Shown: piece after piece, positions 53,272-62,421 of the stretch
Numbering within the stretch: the first letter of the stretch is position 1
Layout: each line of letters opens with the position of its first letter
Assembly: GCA_965250105.1 (NCBI GenBank)
Contig: OZ252290.1
Location: 3,224,001 to 3,288,000, forward strand
Length of the DNA: 64,000 bases
Direction of reading: 5' to 3'
Origin: JBCBSK01 sp965250105
GTDB lineage: Bacteria; Pseudomonadota; Alphaproteobacteria; Rhizobiales; Tepidamorphaceae
Notes under the pieces: model-generated
Database searches by the model: none
What the model was told of the DNA's origin: nothing
What the model saw: the letters and a program-made list of their open reading frames with translations, nothing else
Made by a program: the position numbers and the translations under genes

Positions 53272-54720
53272 ATGATGTTGAACGATCCGACGCTTCTGAA
53301 GACCCAGTGCTATATCGATGGCGCCTGGATCGGCGGTGGCGACACGCCGGTCACCAATCCGGCGACCGGTGCAGAGATCGCGCGGGTGCCCGAACTCGGC
53401 GCCGCCGAGGCCAAGTCGGCCATCGAGGCCGCGCATCGGGCCTTCGCGTCCTGGTCGCGGACCACCGCCAAGGAGCGCTACAAGCTTTTGCGCGCCTGGT
53501 TCGAGCTGATCATCGCCCATCGCGACGATCTTGGCATGATCATGACGCTCGAACAGGGCAAGCCCCTGGCCGAGGCCAAGGGCGAGGTCGACTATGCTGC
53601 CTCCTTCGTTGAATTCTTCGCCGAGGAAGCCAAGCGGATCTATGGCGAGACGATCCCGAGCCACAAGGCGGATGCGCGGATCATGGTCATCCGCCAGCCG
53701 ATCGGCGTCGTCGCCTCGATCACGCCGTGGAACTTCCCCGCCGCGATGATCACCCGCAAGGTCGCGCCGGCGCTTGCCGCCGGCTGCACGGCGGTGTGCA
53801 AGCCCGCGCCCGAAACGCCGTTGACCGCGCTGGCGCTCGCCGAACTGGCCGACCGCGCGGGGCTTCCGAAAGGCGTCTTCAACGCCATCACGGGGGATGC
53901 GCCGGCCATCGGCGGCGAGATGACCTCGAACCCGCTGGTCCGCGTCGTCGGCTTCACCGGCTCGACCGAGGTCGGCAAATTGCTGATGCGCCAGTCGGCC
54001 TCGACGGTGAAGCGGGTCGCGCTCGAACTCGGCGGCAACGCGCCCTTCATCGTCTTCGATGATGCCGATCTCGACGCGGCGGTGGCCGGCGCCATGCTGT
54101 CGAAGTTCCGCAATGCCGGCCAGACCTGCGTCTGCGCCAACCGGATCTATGTCCAGGACGGCGTCTATGACGCCTTCGCCGAGAAATTCGCCTCCGAGGT
54201 CATGAAGCTCAAGGTCGGTGACGGCACGGGCGTCGGCGTCACCACCGGGCCGTTGATCAACGCGGCCGCCATCGCCAAGGTCGACACCCATATCAAGGAT
54301 GCCGTCGGCATGGGCGCCGAGATCGTCACCGGCGGCAAGGCGCATGATCTTGGCGGCAATTTCTACGAGCCGACGGTTCTCAAGAACGTCACCACCAAGA
54401 TGCTGATCACGCGCGAGGAGACCTTCGGTCCGGTCGCGCCACTGTTTAGGTTCGAGACCGAGGACGAGGTCGTGGCGCTGGCCAATGATACGCCGGCGGG
54501 GCTCGCGGCCTATTTCTACAGCCGCGATGTCGGCCGCTGTTTCCGGGTCGCCGAAGCGCTTGAATACGGCATTGTCGGCGTCAATGAGGGCATCATTTCG
54601 ACCGAGGTCGCGCCCTTCGGCGGGGTCAAGGAATCGGGCCTCGGCCGCGAGGGCTCGCATCACGGCATCGAGGAATTCGTCGAACTCAAATATGTCCTGA
54701 TGGGCGGGCTGGCGCGGTGA
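53272..54720 (+). CDS. gabD: NAD(P)-dependent succinate-semialdehyde dehydrogenase
   Basis: 482-residue aldehyde dehydrogenase, best matched to GabD, which oxidises succinate semialdehyde to succinate at the end of the GABA route. The catalytic Glu252 is in LELGGNAPFIVFDD and the catalytic Cys286 in NAGQTCVCANR. The NAD(P)-site TPWNFPAAMITRK and VGFTGSTEVGK are intact. The second Cys two after the nucleophile is a GabD-type feature linked with redox control. GGGAGA sits about 8 bases before the ATG. No GABA transaminase is adjacent. rpiA and gor follow co-directionally. Confidence 0.92.
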   Translation: MMLNDPTLLKTQCYIDGAWIGGGDTPVTNPATGAEIARVPELGAAEAKSAIEAAHRAFASWSRTTAKERYKLLRAWFELIIAHRDDLGMIMTLEQGKPLAEAKGEVDYAASFVEFFAEEAKRIYGETIPSHKADARIMVIRQPIGVVASITPWNFPAAMITRKVAPALAAGCTAVCKPAPETPLTALALAELADRAGLPKGVFNAITGDAPAIGGEMTSNPLVRVVGFTGSTEVGKLLMRQSASTVKRVALELGGNAPFIVFDDADLDAAVAGAMLSKFRNAGQTCVCANRIYVQDGVYDAFAEKFASEVMKLKVGDGTGVGVTTGPLINAAAIAKVDTHIKDAVGMGAEIVTGGKAHDLGGNFYEPTVLKNVTTKMLITREETFGPVAPLFRFETEDEVVALANDTPAGLAAYFYSRDVGRCFRVAEALEYGIVGVNEGIISTEVAPFGGVKESGLGREGSHHGIEEFVELKYVLMGGLAR

Positions 54721-54754
54721 GCGCCGGTCGGCCGGTGACGCGCGGGGGCGCCTG

Positions 54755-55462
54755 ATGTCCGACGACCTGACGCTTTACAAGGAGCGTGCCGCCGCCGAGG
54801 CGGTCAAGCTCGTCACGCGCGGCATGCGCCTCGGCCTTGGCTCGGGCTCGACGGCGGCCGCCTTCGTGCGGGCGCTCGGCGCGCGGGTCGAGGCGGAGGG
54901 GCTCAACGTCATCGCGGTGTCGACGTCCGAGATGACCCAGGCGCTTGCCGACGACCAGAACATCCCGACCGCGACGCTCGACGACTATCCCGAACTCGAT
55001 CTCGCCGTCGACGGCACCGACGAGATCGACGCGGAGTTGCGCCTGATCAAGGGCGGCGGCGGGGCGCATGTGCGCGAGAAGATCGTCGCCGCCTCGGCCG
55101 AGCGTTTCGTGGTCATCGCCGATCACACCAAGAAGGTGGACAGGCTCGGCGCCTTTCCGCTGCCGATCGAGATCGTGCCGTTCGGGATCGCCGCGACCCG
55201 CAAGCATCTCGAAGAGGCCGCCCGCATGGTCGGCGTTGGCGGTGCCTTCGTCATGCGCGAGACGGCCGACGGCCGGGTTTTCGAAACCGACAACGGCAAT
55301 GTCATCGTCGACGCCCATTTCGAGGAGATCGCCAATCCACAGGCCGTCGCGGCCGCGCTGGACGCGGTGCCGGGCGTCGTCGGCCATGGTCTGTTTCTCG
55401 GCTTGGCGACCGGCGCGATCCTGGCCGGACCGGGCGGTATCGACCGGCTCGGCAAGATCTGA
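54755..55462 (+). CDS. rpiA: Ribose-5-phosphate isomerase A
   Basis: 235-residue isomerase interconverting ribose 5-phosphate and ribulose 5-phosphate in the pentose phosphate pathway. Phosphate-binding GLGSGSTAAAFV is at residues 26-37. The catalytic DGTDEIDAELRLIKGGGGAH region (~81-100) carries the active-site Asp, Glu and Lys, followed by ADHTKKVDRLG. Length is normal. It starts 34 bases after gabD and is followed 47 bases later by gor, so the three may be one transcript. Confidence 0.97.
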   Translation: MSDDLTLYKERAAAEAVKLVTRGMRLGLGSGSTAAAFVRALGARVEAEGLNVIAVSTSEMTQALADDQNIPTATLDDYPELDLAVDGTDEIDAELRLIKGGGGAHVREKIVAASAERFVVIADHTKKVDRLGAFPLPIEIVPFGIAATRKHLEEAARMVGVGGAFVMRETADGRVFETDNGNVIVDAHFEEIANPQAVAAALDAVPGVVGHGLFLGLATGAILAGPGGIDRLGKI

Positions 55463-55509
55463 CCGGGGTCGCCGATAGCCGGCACCGACGCATAGGGAGC
55501 ACGGGTTTC

Positions 55510-56898
55510 GTGTCACAGCAGAGCTTCGATTTCTTCGTCATCGGCGGCGGCTCCGGCGGTGTGCGGGCGGCTCGCATCGCCGCCCAGCACGGCGCCAGGG
55601 TCGGGATCGCCGAGAGCTTCCGCTACGGCGGCACCTGCGTCATCCGCGGCTGTGTCCCGAAGAAGCTCTTGGTCTATGCGAGCCGTTTCCGAGATGAATT
55701 CGAGGATGCCGCCGGTTTCGGCTGGACGCTCGACGGCGCGCCACGTTTCGACTGGCCGACGCTGATCGCCAACAAGGATCGCGAGATCGCGCGGCTCGAA
55801 AATGTCTACCGGTCCAATCTCGACAAGGCCGGCGTGACGCTGTTCGACGGCCATGCCCGCTTCAAGGATCCGCATACGGTCCATATCGACGGCGAGCCCG
55901 GTGACATCCGCGCCGACAGGATCCTGATCGCGACCGGCGGCACGCCCAATCTCGATCATCGCCTGGATGGCATCGAACATGTCATCACCTCTAACGAGGC
56001 GTTCCATCTAGACCGCTTTCCCGACCGCATCGTGATCGCCGGCGGCGGCTACATCGCCTGCGAATTCGCCTCGATCTTCGCCGGCCTTGGCGCCGAGACG
56101 ACGCTGATCTATCGCGGGCCCGAGATCCTGCGCGGCTTCGACGACGAGGTGCGCGCCCATGTCCGCCAGGCGATGGAAGCGCGCGGCGTCCGCTTCGTCT
56201 TCAACCAGGTGTTCACCAGGATCGAGAGGACCGAAACCGGCCTCATCGGCCACACCACCGGCGGCGAGGCGCTGCACGGCGATCAGATCATGTTCGCCAT
56301 CGGCCGCAATCCCAATGTCGACGGGCTCGGCCTCGACAAGACCGGCGTGACGCAAGGTGCGAACGGCAAGATCGTCGTCGACGGCCAGTCGCGCAGCTCG
56401 GTCGAGAGCATCTTCGCGGTCGGCGACGTGACCGACCGGGTGGCGTTGACGCCGGTCGCCATCCGCGAGGGCCATGCGCTGGCCGATATGCTGTTCGGGG
56501 CCGGCGACGGCGATGTCGACCACGATCTCATTCCGACGGCGGTGTTCACCACGCCCGAGATCGGCACGGTGGGGCTGACCGAACAGGAGGCGCGCGGCCG
56601 CTGTCGGGTGCTCGACATCTACCGCGCGGCGTTCCGGCCGATGAAGTCGACGCTTGGCGGCGGCGACGAGAAGATGCTCCTGAAGCTTCTCGTCGACGGC
56701 GAGAGCGACCGCGTGGTCGGCTGCCATATCGTCGGCCCGGATGCCGGCGAGATGGCGCAGATCCTCGGTATCACGCTGAAGATGGGGGCGACCAAGGCCG
56801 ATTTCGACCGCACCATGGCGCTGCATCCGACGGCCGCCGAGGAACTCGTGACCATGCGCCAGGTGTCGGAACGGGTGGTGCGGGACGCCGCCGAATAG
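55510..56898 (+). CDS. gor: Glutathione-disulfide reductase
   Basis: 462-residue FAD-dependent disulfide oxidoreductase. The FAD motif FFVIGGGSGGVRAARIAA opens the protein. The redox-active pair is Cys43 and Cys48 in GGTCVIRGCVPKK, typical of the alphaproteobacterial/plant-type reductases. The NADPH site is IAGGGYIACEFASIFAGLG, and the catalytic His is in LHPTAAEELV near the end. The start is GTG 55510, with GGGAG 11 bases upstream. NADPH from the neighbouring pentose-phosphate step would feed it. A repeat-rich gap follows. Confidence 0.95.
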   Translation: MSQQSFDFFVIGGGSGGVRAARIAAQHGARVGIAESFRYGGTCVIRGCVPKKLLVYASRFRDEFEDAAGFGWTLDGAPRFDWPTLIANKDREIARLENVYRSNLDKAGVTLFDGHARFKDPHTVHIDGEPGDIRADRILIATGGTPNLDHRLDGIEHVITSNEAFHLDRFPDRIVIAGGGYIACEFASIFAGLGAETTLIYRGPEILRGFDDEVRAHVRQAMEARGVRFVFNQVFTRIERTETGLIGHTTGGEALHGDQIMFAIGRNPNVDGLGLDKTGVTQGANGKIVVDGQSRSSVESIFAVGDVTDRVALTPVAIREGHALADMLFGAGDGDVDHDLIPTAVFTTPEIGTVGLTEQEARGRCRVLDIYRAAFRPMKSTLGGGDEKMLLKLLVDGESDRVVGCHIVGPDAGEMAQILGITLKMGATKADFDRTMALHPTAAEELVTMRQVSERVVRDAAE

Positions 56899-56963
56899 GA
56901 CAGCGTCCAGTCCAAGCCGGGCAGACTTGGCAGGCGATCGGAAAAAGTTCCGCGACGGTCGCC

Positions 56964-57056
56964 GATCCTTCGAGACGCTCGCTGCGCTGGCTCTCAGGAT
57001 GAGGGATCAAGCAGTTGGCCCTCGCCCTGAGGAGGTCCGTAGGGCCGTCTCGACCG
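56964..57056. repeat. Pair of inverted Hyphomicrobiales-type palindromic repeats
   Basis: Segment 56964-57008 contains ATCCTTCGAGACGC, a short arm, and CTCAGGATGAGG. Its ends ATCCT and AGGAT are inverted. A degenerate second copy in opposite orientation (CCCTGAGGAGG to GCCGTCTCGA) lies at about 57026-57056. This pattern is familiar to me as an abundant intergenic element in Rhizobiales; identification is from memory. It separates the convergent gor and ybdK genes. Confidence 0.7.
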
Positions 57057-57102
57057 GGCAGGCGCCTCATTCCGCAGCCTGTTGGAGCCGTTTCAGGACG
57101 AT

Positions 57103-58236
57103 CTACCGCGTGCCGGCCAGCGTCTCCTCGATCAGATGGTCGACCACCGCTTCGAGCGCGCCGCGCTCGCTGTGGCCCTCGGCCCGGCGCGCCCGGTAGA
57201 CCGCCAATTGCCGGTCGGCGCTGGTGCCGTCGGTGACGATCATGCGGGCGTGTTCGATGGCCGCGAGACAGCCGAATTCGGCGGCGTCCTCCTGCACCAG
57301 ATCGAGGATCTCCTCGAACAGCTCCGCGAACGGGACGCAGGCGCTCTTGCCGAAATCGATCAGATGCGCCTCGGCGCCATTCTTCTGGGCGAGCCAGCGG
57401 TTTTCGTTGACGAGGAAGCTCGAATAGCTGCGCCAGCGCTGGTTGGAGCGCCTGAGCCGCCACAGCATGCGTGCTAGACAGCGATAGAGCGCGGCGATCG
57501 ACAGCGCGTCGTCGAGCCGGGTGCAAGTATCTGTGATGCGCATTTCGAGCGTCGGAAACCGCGCCGAGGGCCGCAAGTCCCACCAGATCTTCGTGGCGTC
57601 CTCGATGACGCCGGCGGTGACCAGCGTGTCGACCGTGCGGCGATACTCGCCGGGGCTCGAAAAGGGCGTCGGCAGGCCCGTGCGCGGCATTTCGTTGAAG
57701 ACCGACAGCCGATAGGACTTCAGTCCGGTGTCCTGCCCCTGCCAGAAGGGCGACGAGGTCGACAGCGCCAGAAGATGCGGCAGGAAATAGATCAGCTGAT
57801 TGAACAGGTCCATCCTGAGCCCGTCATCCTCGACCGCGACATGGACATGCATGCCGCAGATCAGCATGCGGCGGATGACGACCTTCATGTCGGCGGCGAG
57901 CTGCTGATAGCGCTCCTTCTCGGTGTGCCGCTGATCGGCCCAGCGGGCGAATGGGTGCGTCGAGGCGGCGATGGGGGCGAGCCCATAGGCGGCCGCGATC
58001 TCGGCGATCGTGGCGCGCAGATTGGCCAGTCGGGCGCGGGCATCTTCGAGCGTGCCGCAGACCGGCGTGCCGATCTCGATCTGGCATTGCAGGAATTCCG
58101 GCGCCACCTGGTCGGGCAGGGCCTTCTGGCAGGCCTCGAACAGCTCCGGCGGCGGCTGGATCGCGAGATCGCGGGTCTCGATATCGACCAGGAGATATTC
58201 TTCCTCGATGCCGACCGTGAAGCTCGGTTCGTCCAT
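57103..58236 (-). CDS. ybdK: YbdK-type carboxylate-amine ligase (GCS2 family)
   Basis: 377-residue protein of the glutamate-cysteine ligase 2 family. The family opening FTVGIEEEYLLVDIETRDL and the metal/nucleotide-site ICGMHVHVAVED are present. The segments WWDLRPSARFPTLEMRITD and FLVNENRWLAQKNGAEA complete the active site. E. coli YbdK has weak glutamate-cysteine ligase activity and its true substrate is unclear. Convergent with glutathione reductase across 204 bases, a suggestive but not conclusive thiol link. Confidence 0.93.
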   Translation of the reverse strand: MDEPSFTVGIEEEYLLVDIETRDLAIQPPPELFEACQKALPDQVAPEFLQCQIEIGTPVCGTLEDARARLANLRATIAEIAAAYGLAPIAASTHPFARWADQRHTEKERYQQLAADMKVVIRRMLICGMHVHVAVEDDGLRMDLFNQLIYFLPHLLALSTSSPFWQGQDTGLKSYRLSVFNEMPRTGLPTPFSSPGEYRRTVDTLVTAGVIEDATKIWWDLRPSARFPTLEMRITDTCTRLDDALSIAALYRCLARMLWRLRRSNQRWRSYSSFLVNENRWLAQKNGAEAHLIDFGKSACVPFAELFEEILDLVQEDAAEFGCLAAIEHARMIVTDGTSADRQLAVYRARRAEGHSERGALEAVVDHLIEETLAGTR

Positions 58237-58304
58237 GCGCCGTCCCGTCCGTTACGCGCCCCTGTCCGGGCCGGCTGGCACATGGGCTGGCCGCCGCGAC
58301 CGGG

Positions 58305-59690
58305 TCAGGATCCAGGCGTCGCGTCGGCCGGCGCGTTTTCAGCCGGCTTATCGCCATCCTCGTCGCTTTCGGGGTCCGCGTCCATCTCCTCGCTGATATG
58401 GACGGGCTCGGCCTCGGCGGGGAAGGGCACCTCGTCCTCGGACCGGTCATAAAAGCCATGTCCGGTCGAAAACAGTTCCGCCGCGCTGGGCGAGGTGCGC
58501 GGCACCGCCACGAAAGCGTCGCGTTCGTCGGCCGGAACCGCGACACGGCGTGTCATGCGCCAGGCCGATACGGTCGCCATGGTGATGTGCACCGCGCCGA
58601 TGAAGGCGAACAGCGAGATCGGGCTGACCAATTCGTTGAGCGCCGAGACGAGCGTCGGGCCGATCACGGCGCCGAGCGTGTAGACCAGCAAGAGCCCGGT
58701 CGCCACCTCGACCAGTTCCTCCTTCTCCGCGAAGTCGGCGGCATGCGCGGTGGCAAGCGCGTAGATCGGCATGGCGAAGGCGCCGAAGGCCAGGCCGAGG
58801 CCATAGACCATCAGGAGCGCGTCCGGCCCGCGCGTCGACGCCACCGTGAACAGCGCCCAGCCGGCGACGGCCGCGCCGAGGCTCGTGCCAATAATCACAT
58901 AGCGCCGGTCGATGATGTCCGACAGCCGGCCGAGCGGCCATAGCGTGATGACCGCGCCGAAGATCGACAGCGAAAAGAACGACGCGACCTGGCTCGGCGT
59001 CAGGCCGATCTCGCTGGCGAAAAGCGGGGCGAAGGAAAAGAACGAGCCATTGGCGATGCCGACGCCGAGCGCCGTCAGGACGCCGACCGGCGACAGCTTG
59101 TAGAGCCAGGCGAGCCGGAGCCTCGGCGAATCTGGCAAGGCGGCGGCGGCCGAGCGGGTCAGCGCGACGGGCACCGCGGTCAGCGTGATGAAGATCGCCG
59201 CCAGCATGAAGACTTCGAAGCTCGACGGCTCGTAGATCCGGAGAAACTGCTGGCCGACCGACAGCCCGGCATAGTTGATGACGTTGTAGATGGCGAGGAT
59301 CTGGCCGCGATAGGTGTTGTCGGCCTTCTCGTTCATCCAGCTTTCGATGACGGCGAACAGGACCGCCTGGCACAGCCCGGCCAGGACGCGCACCAGGATC
59401 CACAGGGCCGGCTCGCCGAACATGGCATGCGCCAGCGGCGCCACCGTCATCAGCGCGGCGGCGGCGCCGAAGGCGCGCACATGGCCGGCGAAGCGGATCA
59501 GGCTCGGCGCGAAGAAGCAGCCGACCATCATGCCGAAGAAGTAGCCCGAGCCGAGCAGGCCGACCGACAGGTCGCTGAACCCTTCGAGTTCCGCCCTGAG
59601 CGGCAGCACCGCGAACAGAAGGCCATTGCCGCAGAGCAGCAGGAACACGGAAATCGACAGCGACGAAACCGCCGCAAGCGCCGTCAGCAT
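58305..59690 (-). CDS. MFS transporter with acidic C-terminal tail
   Basis: 461-residue major facilitator, 12 predicted helices in the first ~390 residues. MFS motif features include RVLAGLCQAVLFAVIESWMN and GRLSDIIDRRYVIIGTSL. The set resembles YcaD-like carriers that preserve ESW in helix 4-5. The last ~65 residues are cytosolic and strongly acidic (SEDEVPFPAEAEPVHISEEM, then DADPESDEDGD). The tail is unusual for this type and could be regulatory. Substrate unknown. Next to ybdK on the same strand with a 68-base gap. Confidence 0.88.
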   Translation of the reverse strand: MLTALAAVSSLSISVFLLLCGNGLLFAVLPLRAELEGFSDLSVGLLGSGYFFGMMVGCFFAPSLIRFAGHVRAFGAAAALMTVAPLAHAMFGEPALWILVRVLAGLCQAVLFAVIESWMNEKADNTYRGQILAIYNVINYAGLSVGQQFLRIYEPSSFEVFMLAAIFITLTAVPVALTRSAAAALPDSPRLRLAWLYKLSPVGVLTALGVGIANGSFFSFAPLFASEIGLTPSQVASFFSLSIFGAVITLWPLGRLSDIIDRRYVIIGTSLGAAVAGWALFTVASTRGPDALLMVYGLGLAFGAFAMPIYALATAHAADFAEKEELVEVATGLLLVYTLGAVIGPTLVSALNELVSPISLFAFIGAVHITMATVSAWRMTRRVAVPADERDAFVAVPRTSPSAAELFSTGHGFYDRSEDEVPFPAEAEPVHISEEMDADPESDEDGDKPAENAPADATPGS

Positions 59691-59884
59691 CGCCCTCTCC
59701 CGACTTCCGTCCCCATGGGGATCTCGCGGCCGCCAGAGGGGGCCGCCGACTGCACGAGGCTGCGGGCGCGTGACCGACCCTGCCGTTCAAGACGCGTCGC
59801 GAATTCCGCCGTTCGCGTCAAGCGGGAAAGATGACAGCGACGCCGATGTGATCGCCGCGATGATTCCTGTCGCCGGTCGGTCGC

Positions 59885-60610
59885 TCAGACGGGCACGATA
59901 TCGCGCAGGGCGGCGCCGATGAGATAGGCGACGAGCGCCGCGACAAGCCCGATGGTCAGCGTTTCGAGGCCGGACTGGACCCAGTTCTGGGTCGACCAGC
60001 GGCTTTTCACCGATCCGATGATGAAGAACACCGTGGCGACCAGGAAGGTCGCGATCAGCGGGGCATGGTCGAGGCCGAGCAGGAAGGGCACCAGCGGCAC
60101 CGCGCCGCACAGGACGAAGGCGGCCATGGTGCTCAGCGCCGCCCTGACGGGCGAGCGCTGGACCAGCGCGATGCCGTGTTCCTCGGCCAGCATGGTGTCG
60201 ATCCAGTGGCGCTTGCGCCCGGTCACCAGCCGCACCATGGCTTCGAGATCGGAATTGCGGTAGCCCTTCGCGGCATAGATCTGACGGATCTCCTCGCGTT
60301 CGCCCTCGGGATGGAGCGCGATATGGCGTTCCTCCATCTCGCGGATGCGCCGGTAGTCGTCGCGCTCGGCCTTGGTGGCGCTGAAATTGCTCGCCGCCAT
60401 GGAAAAGCCGTCGGCGATCAGATTGGCGACGCCCATGATGATCACGATGCCGGGCGACAGGCTGGCGCCCAGCGCGCCGGCGACGATGGCGAAGGTGGTC
60501 ACCCCGCCGTCGATGCCGCCATAGATCCAGTCGCGCAGATAGTTGACCTTGGGACCACCGGCGAGACGGCTTTCGATGGCGGCGGGATCGTGATCGTGTT
60601 CGAGGTCCAT
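59885..60610 (-). CDS. VIT1/CCC1-family metal transporter
   Basis: 241-residue membrane protein of the vacuolar iron transporter family, which moves Fe2+/Mn2+. A His/Asp-rich N-terminus (DLEHDHDPAAIESR) is followed by helix 1 with DWIYGGIDGGVTTFAIVAG and helix 2 with GVANLIADGFSMAASNF, the metal-carrying helices. A cytosolic helical metal-binding region (~85-140) has ERDDYRRIREMEERHIAL and several Glu. Helices 3-5 finish the protein. The start at ATG 60610 leaves a normal length; upstream codons look non-coding. Confidence 0.92.
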   Translation of the reverse strand: MDLEHDHDPAAIESRLAGGPKVNYLRDWIYGGIDGGVTTFAIVAGALGASLSPGIVIIMGVANLIADGFSMAASNFSATKAERDDYRRIREMEERHIALHPEGEREEIRQIYAAKGYRNSDLEAMVRLVTGRKRHWIDTMLAEEHGIALVQRSPVRAALSTMAAFVLCGAVPLVPFLLGLDHAPLIATFLVATVFFIIGSVKSRWSTQNWVQSGLETLTIGLVAALVAYLIGAALRDIVPV

Positions 60611-60884
60611 TCCATCATCCCGGTCGAGGTGGTCAGCGGCCCATGCCCTGTGTATAAGGGGCGTCCCATGCCGGCGGAGGCGGCGGCGCGCGCCCTTGAC
60701 GGGGCACGCGGCGGGCCGGAACCCCCGTCGCCGGAAGGGCTGCCTCCCAGGCGATATCCGCATGACACATGCGCCTTTCGCCGGACGAGAGCAAGGCCCG
60801 ACAGGCGGTGTAACGGGTGGGATGACGAGACAGATGCGTGGCCCGATTGTCATGAAGCGGCGCGGGCATGAGTGGAGCGGACGG

Positions 60885-62270
60885 ATGAGCAAGACCTGGA
60901 CACCGACGACCTGGCGGGACCGACCCATCGTGCAGGTGCCGGACTATCGCGACGGCGCGGCGCTAAAGGACGTGACGCGCGAGCTCGCGAGCTTTCCGCC
61001 GCTGGTTTTCGCCGGCGAGGCGCGCCTGCTCAAGCGCCACCTGGCCGATGTCGCCGCGGGCAAGGGTTTCCTGCTGCAGGGCGGCGATTGCGCGGAGAGT
61101 TTCGCCGAGCATCACGCCGATGCGATCCGCGACTTCTTCCGCGTCTTCCTGCAGATGGCGGTGGTGATGACCTATGCCGCCGCCCAGCCGGTGGTGAAGG
61201 TCGGCCGCATCGCTGGCCAGTTCGCCAAGCCGCGCTCGGCGCCGACCGAGACCCAGGACGGCGTCGACCTGCCGAGCTATCGCGGCGACATCATCAATGC
61301 CATCGAATTCACCGAGGCGGCCCGCGAGCCCGATCCCCGGCGCATGATGATGGCCTATCGCCAGTCGGCGGCGACGCTCAACCTGTTGCGCGCCTTCGCC
61401 CAGGGCGGTTTCGCCAATCTCGAACATGTGCACCAGTGGACGCTCGGTTTCCTGGCGGATTCGCCGCAATCGGCGCGCTATGAGCAGCTCGCCGAGCGGA
61501 TTTCCGACACGCTCGACTTCATGCGCGCCTGCGGCATCGATGCCGACACGACGCCGGCGCTGCGCTCGACCGAGTTCTTCACGAGCCATGAGGCGCTTTT
61601 GCTCGACTATGAGGAGGCGCTGACGCGGGTCGATTCGACGAGCGGCGACTGGTACGACACCTCGGGCCATTTCCTGTGGATCGGAGACCGGACGCGCCAG
61701 CTCGACGGCGCCCATGTCGAGTTCTTCCGCGGCATCCGCAATCCTATCGGTCTGAAATGCGGCCCCTCGCTCGACCCAGAGGAGCTGATCCGGCTGATCG
61801 ATCTGCTCAACCCCGAGGACGAGGCGGGACGGCTGACGCTGATCTGCCGCTTCGGCGCCGACAAGATCGGCGACCATCTGCCTGGTCTCATCCGGGCGGT
61901 CGAGCGGGAAGGGCGCACCGTCGTCTGGTCCTGCGATCCGATGCATGGCAACACCATCAAGGCGGCCTCGGGCTACAAGACCCGACCCTTCGACCGGATC
62001 CTGCGCGAGGTCGAGACCTTCTTCGCCGTCCATCAGGCCGAAGGCACCCATGCCGGCGGCATCCATGTCGAGATGACCGGGCGCAACGTCACCGAATGCA
62101 CCGGCGGCGCGCGGGCGATCTCCGACGACGACCTGTCGGACCGCTACCACACCCATTGCGATCCGAGGCTGAACGGCGATCAGGCGCTGGAGCTTGCTTT
62201 CCTGATCACCGAGCAATTGCGGACCGCGCGCGGGCGCAGCGCCGAACGCCAGGTCGACGCCGCCGAATGA
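60885..62270 (+). CDS. Class II 3-deoxy-7-phosphoheptulonate synthase
   Basis: 461-residue plant-type (class II) DAHP synthase, first step of the shikimate pathway, joining PEP and erythrose 4-phosphate. The metal-binding Cys is in LLQGGDCAESFAEHHAD (~residue 67). Other catalytic segments are GLKCGPSLDPEEL, WSCDPMHGNTIKAASGYKTR, GGIHVEMTGRNVTEC and YHTHCDPRLN. GGAG lies 7 bases before ATG 60885, which selects the start. A stem-loop follows the stop. The class II enzyme is usual in alphaproteobacteria. Confidence 0.96.
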   Translation: MSKTWTPTTWRDRPIVQVPDYRDGAALKDVTRELASFPPLVFAGEARLLKRHLADVAAGKGFLLQGGDCAESFAEHHADAIRDFFRVFLQMAVVMTYAAAQPVVKVGRIAGQFAKPRSAPTETQDGVDLPSYRGDIINAIEFTEAAREPDPRRMMMAYRQSAATLNLLRAFAQGGFANLEHVHQWTLGFLADSPQSARYEQLAERISDTLDFMRACGIDADTTPALRSTEFFTSHEALLLDYEEALTRVDSTSGDWYDTSGHFLWIGDRTRQLDGAHVEFFRGIRNPIGLKCGPSLDPEELIRLIDLLNPEDEAGRLTLICRFGADKIGDHLPGLIRAVEREGRTVVWSCDPMHGNTIKAASGYKTRPFDRILREVETFFAVHQAEGTHAGGIHVEMTGRNVTECTGGARAISDDDLSDRYHTHCDPRLNGDQALELAFLITEQLRTARGRSAERQVDAAE

Positions 62271-62287
62271 CGGCGTCCACCGCGACC

Positions 62288-62327
62288 CGGGACGAGACTG
62301 TTGCCGGTTCGGCAATAGTCCGTCCCG
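62288..62327. terminator. Stem-loop after the DAHP synthase gene
   Basis: Imperfect stem of about 16 bp (left arm from 62288, right arm to 62327, loop GTTC) with one bulge and one G-T pair, 18 bases after the stop codon. No T-run follows closely, so it may be a weak terminator or an RNA-protecting hairpin. Confidence 0.4.
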
Positions 62328-62421
62328 ACTGGCTGACTTTGTCGCGGCACTCGCCGGTTATAGGATCCAGGCTTCGATAGTCTCCGCCCGAGGCGGGGTC
62401 GGCCAGCCGGAAGGATCGCGC

